Assembly (NCBI GenBank): GCA_016946835.1 | Contig: JACVTC010000196.1 | Span: 115,001 to 179,000, forward strand | Direction: 5' to 3' | Length of the DNA: 64,000 bases | DNA from: Neocallimastix lanati (nom. inval.) | Lineage: Eukaryota; Neocallimastigomycota; Neocallimastigomycetes; Neocallimastigales; Neocallimastigaceae | Part shown: one piece after another, positions 58,300 to 64,000 of the stretch | Position numbering within the stretch: position 1 is the stretch's first letter | How the letters are laid out: each line of letters opens with the position of its first letter | The notes under the pieces: generated by a model | Databases searched by the model: none | What the model was told of the DNA's origin: nothing | The model's input: the letters and a program-made list of their open reading frames with translations, nothing else | Translations under genes and position numbers: made by a program

Positions 58300-58596
58300 T
58301 TTGCTAAGAAACCCCAATTGTTAACTCCTAAGCAGATTAGGTGGCAAGAATTATTTATCACGTACTAGTTTGAAATTGTTTACGGACCTGGAAAAAAGAA
58401 TGGTAAAGTTGATGTCCCTTCAAGAGTAGAAACTGAGAAGACAGAGGGTAAGGACTTTGACAAAAATAGCCTCTTAAGACCAAATCAGGTAGTGGGATTT
58501 AACGAAGTAGATAGAGAAACTAGCTACTTCGCTTTAACTGCAAACTTCGTGGATGATATTAAACAGGCCTATCGACAGGTTAAGATAGCTCAATAA
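58300..58596 (+). pseudogene. Ty3/gypsy RNase H C-terminal fragment
   Basis: Ninety-nine codons in one frame with a single internal stop. FAKKPQLLTPKQIRWQELF, then EIVYGPGKKNGKVDVPSRV, match the end of Ty3 RNase H (LT.RQARW.E.L...F.I.YRPGKKNGKADALSR). The linker toward integrase follows (VGFNEVDRETSYFALTANF, DDIKQAYRQVKIAQ, TAA). It is much less AT-biased than the pol at 49109, so it comes from a different and younger family. Confidence 0.85.
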
Positions 58597-59460
58597 ATAA
58601 TCAAATACCAAACAGAAGACACCAAAAATAACAATAAAAAGAAATAGTGTTTAGAAGGGATTGTTTGTCTGGTTAGAAAAGAAAATCCAAAATAGGAATA
58701 TGTTCTAACACTATTTAGGAAATTCATAATACAATAAAAAGAAAAAAATATATATATAAAAATTTAAAAAAAAAGAATTTAATAATTTAAATGTATTTAA
58801 ATTTATCAATAAATTTTTTAAATTAAATATTTTTATTATTACTATTATTATATATTTTATAATTTGTATTAATATTTATTTTAAAAAATATTAATTTAAT
58901 TTTTTTAATGTATATTGAATTAATTTCATATTTTAATAAAAATTTTTTTATTTACATAATTATTTTTTTAATATTAAAATAATTAATATTATTATATAAA
59001 TATATATAATTTTATTATTAAAATATGTTAATTTCATATATTACAAATTAAGTAACTAAAAAAAATAATTAGAATTTAAAATCAATATAATAAAATTATT
59101 AATAAAAAAATTTATATAATTTCATATATTTAATTTTTAATAACTTATAATTTTTATTTTTATATGTTAAAAAATATATATTACATTATTGGTATTAATA
59201 ATATTACTATTTATAAAATTTTTAATTAAAAAATTAAATGAAACTACAATATTATTAATATTTATTATTTAACAAATATAATAAATATTTAAAATTATAA
59301 AAATATAAATATACTAACAATAAAATTAAAAAAATATAGATAATTTATTATTTTTATTATTACTTTTATTCTTTTATTAAAATAAAAATTTTTAACTGTA
59401 AATTTGTATTATTTTTTATTTTATATTACTTAAAAAATTTTTTTAATTTATATTAATTAA
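58597..59460. other. AT-rich intergenic DNA
   Basis: 58597-58730 is still of mixed composition (retroelement linker without an open frame). The rest is nearly pure A/T and includes the 3' region of the ankyrin-like gene. Confidence 0.65.
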
Positions 59461-60492
59461 TCATGGTTTTTTTTGTATAAATTTTAAAAAGAATTTATTA
59501 TTATTTTTAAATTTATCAATTTCTTGGCTATCATTATTTTTAAGAATTTTTTTATATAATTCTTTTTTTTTAATTAAAATTTGTTTAAATTTATTTTTTA
59601 ATTGAATTTCTTCCTTAAAATCTTCATTGTTTGTATTATGGAATTTTGGAATTTCTATTCTTTTTGTAATTATTTTAAACAAAAAATGAAATTGAATATC
59701 ATTAATTTCTTTTTTATTTAAATATTTAAATTGATTATCAAAAAATTTTATACCATTAAATCTTTGGTTAGAGGTTTCATATTTAAATAAATGTAAAATT
59801 TTTTTAAATTTTCTTTCCTTAAAAAGACTAATGTACCACATAAATGGTATATTAATTTCTTGCTTGAAGTTCTCTTTTGTATCTTTTTCTTTTTGTTTTT
59901 CTATTTCTTTTCCTTTCTCATTTTTCTTCGTAATTAACTTTCTTTTTCTTTTATTTGTTTCCTTATTATTTTTATTATTGTACTCATATTCGATGTTTTT
60001 GTTATATATGGTAATTTGTTCAAATGTTAATATGATTAAATAGAAATCATTTAGAAAAATAATATTAAAGTCATCACGACTAAATTTATATTTATTTTTT
60101 ACTAAAGTTGTAATAATATCTTTATTAAAGAATCCATTGTTGATTAAATATTTTACTAAACTCATATTATTATATTTTTTATTAATATTTGCTCCTTTTT
60201 TAATTAAAAACTCAATTATTTCATATTTCTTATAAATAAATGAATAAAGTAAAGGAGATATAAATTTATTATTGATGAAATATAAGTAATCTACTTCTTT
60301 AATATTGCTCCATTTATATATGTTTTTAATAATTTCATCACTGCATTCATTTTCAATTGAGTAACATAAAATATCAAATTGTTCATTATGAATTTTTTTT
60401 AAAGGTATCATGAATATGCTTAAAAACTCCTCCAAACTATTATAGTCCTTTTTTTCAATATAATTTTTTAATTCATTAATATCATTGTCCAT
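59461..60492 (-). CDS. Ankyrin-like protein with a Lys/Glu-rich linker
   Basis: A single exon of 343 codons starts at the only ATG near the 5' end (MDNDINELKNYIEKKDYNSL). Residues about 1-35 and 36-66 look like degenerate helix pairs. The clearest ankyrin unit is at about 76-106 (FISPLLYSFIYKKYEIIEFL, then IKKGANINKK), followed by another at about 108-136. Residues 170-210 are a charged linker (NNKNNKETNKRKRKLITKK, KEIEKQKEKDTKE) that may include a nuclear-localisation-like RKRK. The C-terminal 130 residues are helical and Lys-rich with no recognised domain. It is probably intracellular and protein-binding. It resembles in style the gene at 1-208. Function unknown. Confidence 0.82.
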   Translation of the reverse strand: MDNDINELKNYIEKKDYNSLEEFLSIFMIPLKKIHNEQFDILCYSIENECSDEIIKNIYKWSNIKEVDYLYFINNKFISPLLYSFIYKKYEIIEFLIKKGANINKKYNNMSLVKYLINNGFFNKDIITTLVKNKYKFSRDDFNIIFLNDFYLIILTFEQITIYNKNIEYEYNNKNNKETNKRKRKLITKKNEKGKEIEKQKEKDTKENFKQEINIPFMWYISLFKERKFKKILHLFKYETSNQRFNGIKFFDNQFKYLNKKEINDIQFHFLFKIITKRIEIPKFHNTNNEDFKEEIQLKNKFKQILIKKKELYKKILKNNDSQEIDKFKNNNKFFLKFIQKKP

Positions 60493-62030
60493 TTTTTGAT
60501 GTAATTATCAGAATGAAATATATTATTATAAATAATTTTTTTTTAATAATTAATATTAATTATTTTTATTTTATTAAATTTTACCATTGAAGGAATAATA
60601 TAAATATTAAATATGAATATTTATTTTATTTTTAAACTATAATATTTTGAAAATATATTTAATTAATAATTAAATTTATTAAACTATTTAAAGTTTTTTA
60701 TATATTTTTTATTAAATATATATTAATTATTACTAAATTAGATATAAAACTCTAAATTTAAATAAAATAAGTAAAAAAATAATCAATAAAATTTATTTTT
60801 TGCTATTTAAATTAAATGAAATTAGTAAAAAAATTTATATATATAGATTTAAATGCAATACAATATTTTATATTTTATTTAAATTATTAATCAAATAACT
60901 TAATATTATTAATTTATTAATAATATTTATATTTTTTCTGAAAAATTAATTACTTATATGCTTAAAAAAATAAATAAAAACTATTTTTTATTAGAAATAA
61001 TAAATTAATATAATTCATAAAAAATTTTAAAATTAAAAAATTAAAAAATATTATATATATATATTTTTTATATATATAATTAATTTTTTTTATTTATTTT
61101 ATATTAATTTCTTATTTTTTATGTTTATTTATCTTTTTTAAAGAATAAAAAATTATATTATAAATTATATATATAATATATAAATATATTTTATATTTTT
61201 TAAATTTAGGACTTAAAAATTAAAATTATTTTTATTTCAGTTCTTTATATATTTTACTTCAATCTTTAGTTATGATTTCTATGTCTATTTTTATATCTTT
61301 AGGAATTTTTAAATTTTTTTATTTTTATTTTTTACATTTGTAAATGAATTTTTTATAAATAAAATCCAAATATACTTTTGAATAAATTTTATTGTAATTT
61401 ATATATAAATATATTATGTATATAAAAAATAGATTTAAATATAAAATAAAAAAACTTAATAAAAAACATTTTTTTTTTTAATTTTTAATTTTTATCTTTT
61501 GATTAATAAAAATTTTATTTTTATAAATAAATAATTAAAGATAGAAAAAAAAATTTTAAGCGATTAAAAATTATTTTAATATATTTTAAATAAATTAAAT
61601 ATGGATGAAGTAATAAAATTATAAAGAAAAATTTAATAACTTTAATTGTGGAAGAAAAATATTTATATATAAATTAAAAAAAAGAGAATTTATTATAATA
61701 GAAATAAAATTATTTTATTAATAAAAATTTCATCATATATTAAATAATTTATAATATTTATAAGTAAATTATTTTTATTATCATATCAACTTAATCATCT
61801 TAATTTAAAAAATTGTCTATTAGATTTTTATTTCTGGAATTCTTTAATTTTTTTTATGATAACCTTTCCATTATTAAGTAAAGGGTAAAGGTTCTATTTT
61901 TATTTTTAATTTTTCTTTTTTTAAATTAAAATTTTAAATATTATTATTGTCATTTTCAATATTAATTTAATTAATTGAATTAATTTTCCATGTAATTATT
62001 TAATAATTTTATTTTATTTTATTCTATTCT
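60493..62030. other. AT-rich intergenic DNA
   Basis: No gene seen on either strand. From about 61990 the TTTTA pentamer repeats of the minisatellite begin. Confidence 0.75.
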
Positions 62031-63005
62031 ATTTTATTTTATTTAATTTTATTTTATTTAATTTTATTTTATATTATATTATTTTATTTTATTTTATTTT
62101 ATTTTATTTTATTCAATTTGTACTTCATATTTATATTTCTACTATTTATTTTATTTTATTTTATTTTATTCAATTTGTACTTCATATTTATATTTCTACT
62201 ATTTATTTTATTTTATTTTATTTTATTCAATGTGTACTTCATATTTATATTTCTACTATTTATTTTATTTTATTTTATTTTATTCAATGTGTACTTCATA
62301 TTTATATTTCTACTATTTATTTTATTTTATTTTATTTTATTCAATTTGTACTTCATATTTATATTTCTACTATTTATTTTATTTTATTTTATTTTATTTT
62401 ATTTTATTTTATTTTATTTTATTTTATTTTATTCAATCTGTACTTTATATTCATATTTTTACTATTTACTTTATTTCATTTCATTTCATTTTATTTTATT
62501 TTATTTTATTTTATTTTATTTTATTTTATTTTATTTTATTTTATTTTATTTTATTTTATTTTATTTTATTTTATTTTATTTTATTTTATTTTATTTTATT
62601 TTATTTTATTTTATTAAATCTGTACTTTATATTTATATTTCTACTATTTATTTTATTTTATTTTATTTTATTTTATTTTATTTTATTTTATTTTATTTTA
62701 TTTTATTTTATTTTATTTTATTTTATTTTATTCAATCTGTACTTTATATTTATATTTCTACTATTTATTTTATTTTATTTTATTTTATTTTATTTTATTT
62801 TATTTTATTTTATTTTATTTTATTTTATTTTATTTTATTTTATTCAATCTGTACTTTATATTTATATTTCTACTATTTATTTTATTTTATTTTATTTATT
62901 ATATTAAATCTGTATATTAATTGTTTTAATTTTCTATTACTTTATTCTATTTTACTCAATTTGTAAATTTTGTTTATATAACTACTATTTAATTTAATTT
63001 AATTT
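62031..63005. repeat. Higher-order minisatellite: TTTTA tracts with a roughly 35-bp spacer, period mostly 57+5n
   Basis: The spacer CAATTTGTACTTCATATTTA followed by TATTTCTACTATTTA (with CAATGTG, CAATCTG and AAATCTG variants) starts at 62114, 62171, 62228, 62285, 62342, 62434, 62616, 62733, 62845 and 62906, with a last diverged copy near 62958. The gaps are filled by TTTTA repeats. Long Phe/Ile/Leu frames here are artefacts of the repeat. Confidence 0.93.
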
Positions 63006-64000
63006 TATTTTTAAGATTTTGTTTTATTGTATATTTTTTTGTCATAAATGAAGTAGAGTTTGAGAAATATATATGAAATGAAGATTTTAATATTTACTAT
63101 TACTTTTAAGATTTAATTTTTATTTTTATATCTTTTTTAAGTTAGATAAAACCAATTTTATTAGTTAAATACGCTTTGTTTTATTAATTATTGATTCAGT
63201 TATAATTTTAAAAAATTTTTTTCATATTTCTACTAAAATTACTATAATATTTGTTATAATATTATTACTGCTATCATATATTTATATATTTTTTATTTAA
63301 TTGTAACTTTTTCTAAGTAATATTATTTATTTATTTTCATTTATAAAAGATACTAATGCATTCGATTAAAAATTTGTATATTTTTGTTATGATATTTTAA
63401 TTTTATTATTTCAAATATTTTTGAAAATTTTTTATAAATTAATTAGATTATTTGTTATTAAATTATTTCATATAATTATAATATAATGTATTTTAAATAT
63501 TTTTAAAATTACTGTTTATAAATTTTTTTATATTCTTTATGTTTAAAAGATTTATATAGCTATTTTTATTATTTATTCTATATTTTTTAATTCAATAGTT
63601 TCATAATAATCATTGGATATGATTTAATTATTAAATTAAATATTCCATTTATTTTTAAAATTTTAAAGAATAATGACTTTATATCTTTTACTGTGTTATG
63701 TATATTTAAAAATTCATTATTTTAAAAATTACCTAAATTAAGATGATTTTTGTTAATTTCTATATTTATAACTTTAGTAGAAATTATATTATTATCTTCG
63801 TTTTCGTAAATATTTATGAACTTACTTTAATTATTAATAACATTATTATTATTATTAACAATACTTTTCCTATTGCTATTATTAGTAATACTACATTCTT
63901 TTTTATTGTAATCAAAATTAGTATTTGATAACAATATTAAAAATACTACATGATTTTGTAAAATATTTGATATTTATATTATAAATATTTTTCATGAAAA
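63006..64000. other. AT-rich DNA to the window edge
   Basis: No gene seen. A 61-codon frame at 63743-63928 is Ile/Asn/Phe-rich low complexity without coding character. Confidence 0.7.

Noticed and set aside
62114-62940. CRISPR-like regular spacing of a 35-bp unit
   Set aside because: The parts between units are not unique spacers but the pentamer TTTTA; it is a minisatellite.
62118-62966. Two long overlapping plus-strand frames (282 and 225 codons)
   Set aside because: They arise from the TTTTA pentamer array, which is open in several frames; the protein would be pure Phe/Ile/Leu/Tyr repeat.
1-64000. Dictyostelid origin, given the extreme A/T bias and Asn-rich proteins
   Set aside because: Not excluded formally, but the solute-binding/7TM fusion, XynE-like SGNH gene, bacterial-type acetyltransferase and Ty1/Ty3/LINE mix fit anaerobic gut fungi better.

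Overview
The window is extremely AT-rich eukaryotic DNA. Long stretches between genes, and the introns, are almost pure A/T with homopolymer runs. Coding exons stand out by richer base composition, GT-AG introns are common, and intact genes start after an A-rich leader. This style, plus bacterial-type genes (an O-acetyltransferase, an SGNH carbohydrate-esterase-like protein) and a sugar-binding-protein/7TM receptor fusion, points to an anaerobic gut fungus (Neocallimastigomycota). That assignment is inference; I saw no rRNA or tRNA gene.

Host genes, left to right: a partial ankyrin-type gene running off the left edge (1-208, -); a two-exon unknown protein with Leu-Asn-Ser repeats (2998-3929, -); a secreted SGNH/XynE-like protein whose catalytic serine codon reads Leu (6083-7438, -), paired in an inverted duplication with a decayed copy (9638-11016, +); a maltose O-acetyltransferase-like gene (15236-16015, +); a five-exon fusion of a solute-binding domain and a class C-type 7TM receptor (22530-25634, -); an eleven-exon transketolase (28728-32877, +); and a small ankyrin-like protein (59461-60492, -). 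For the receptor and transketolase I joined exons by hand. The phases close exactly, giving 759 and 676 residues.

The rest is a retroelement graveyard. 17-21.5 kb holds two LINE 3' ends (one with a 45-A tail) and a Ty1/copia integrase-RT remnant. 28.1 kb holds a copia RNase H scrap. 33.5-36.3 kb holds unclassified repeats, a GC-rich island and hairpins. 36.6-40.1 kb holds LINE pieces and a solo LTR. 42.6-44.4 kb holds a Ty3/gypsy RT-RNase H-integrase remnant split by a second solo LTR of the same family. 44.8-58.6 kb holds LTRs, two gag remnants, an almost complete Ty3/gypsy pol (49109-52134, -), a Ty1/copia remnant and a Ty3 RNase H fragment.

Near the right end, 62.0-63.0 kb is a higher-order minisatellite whose copies are mostly spaced 57+5n bp. 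No gene cluster working as one pathway is evident. The best leads are the serine-less SGNH pair, the sugar-binding receptor fusion, and the nested solo-LTR insertion with its target duplication.
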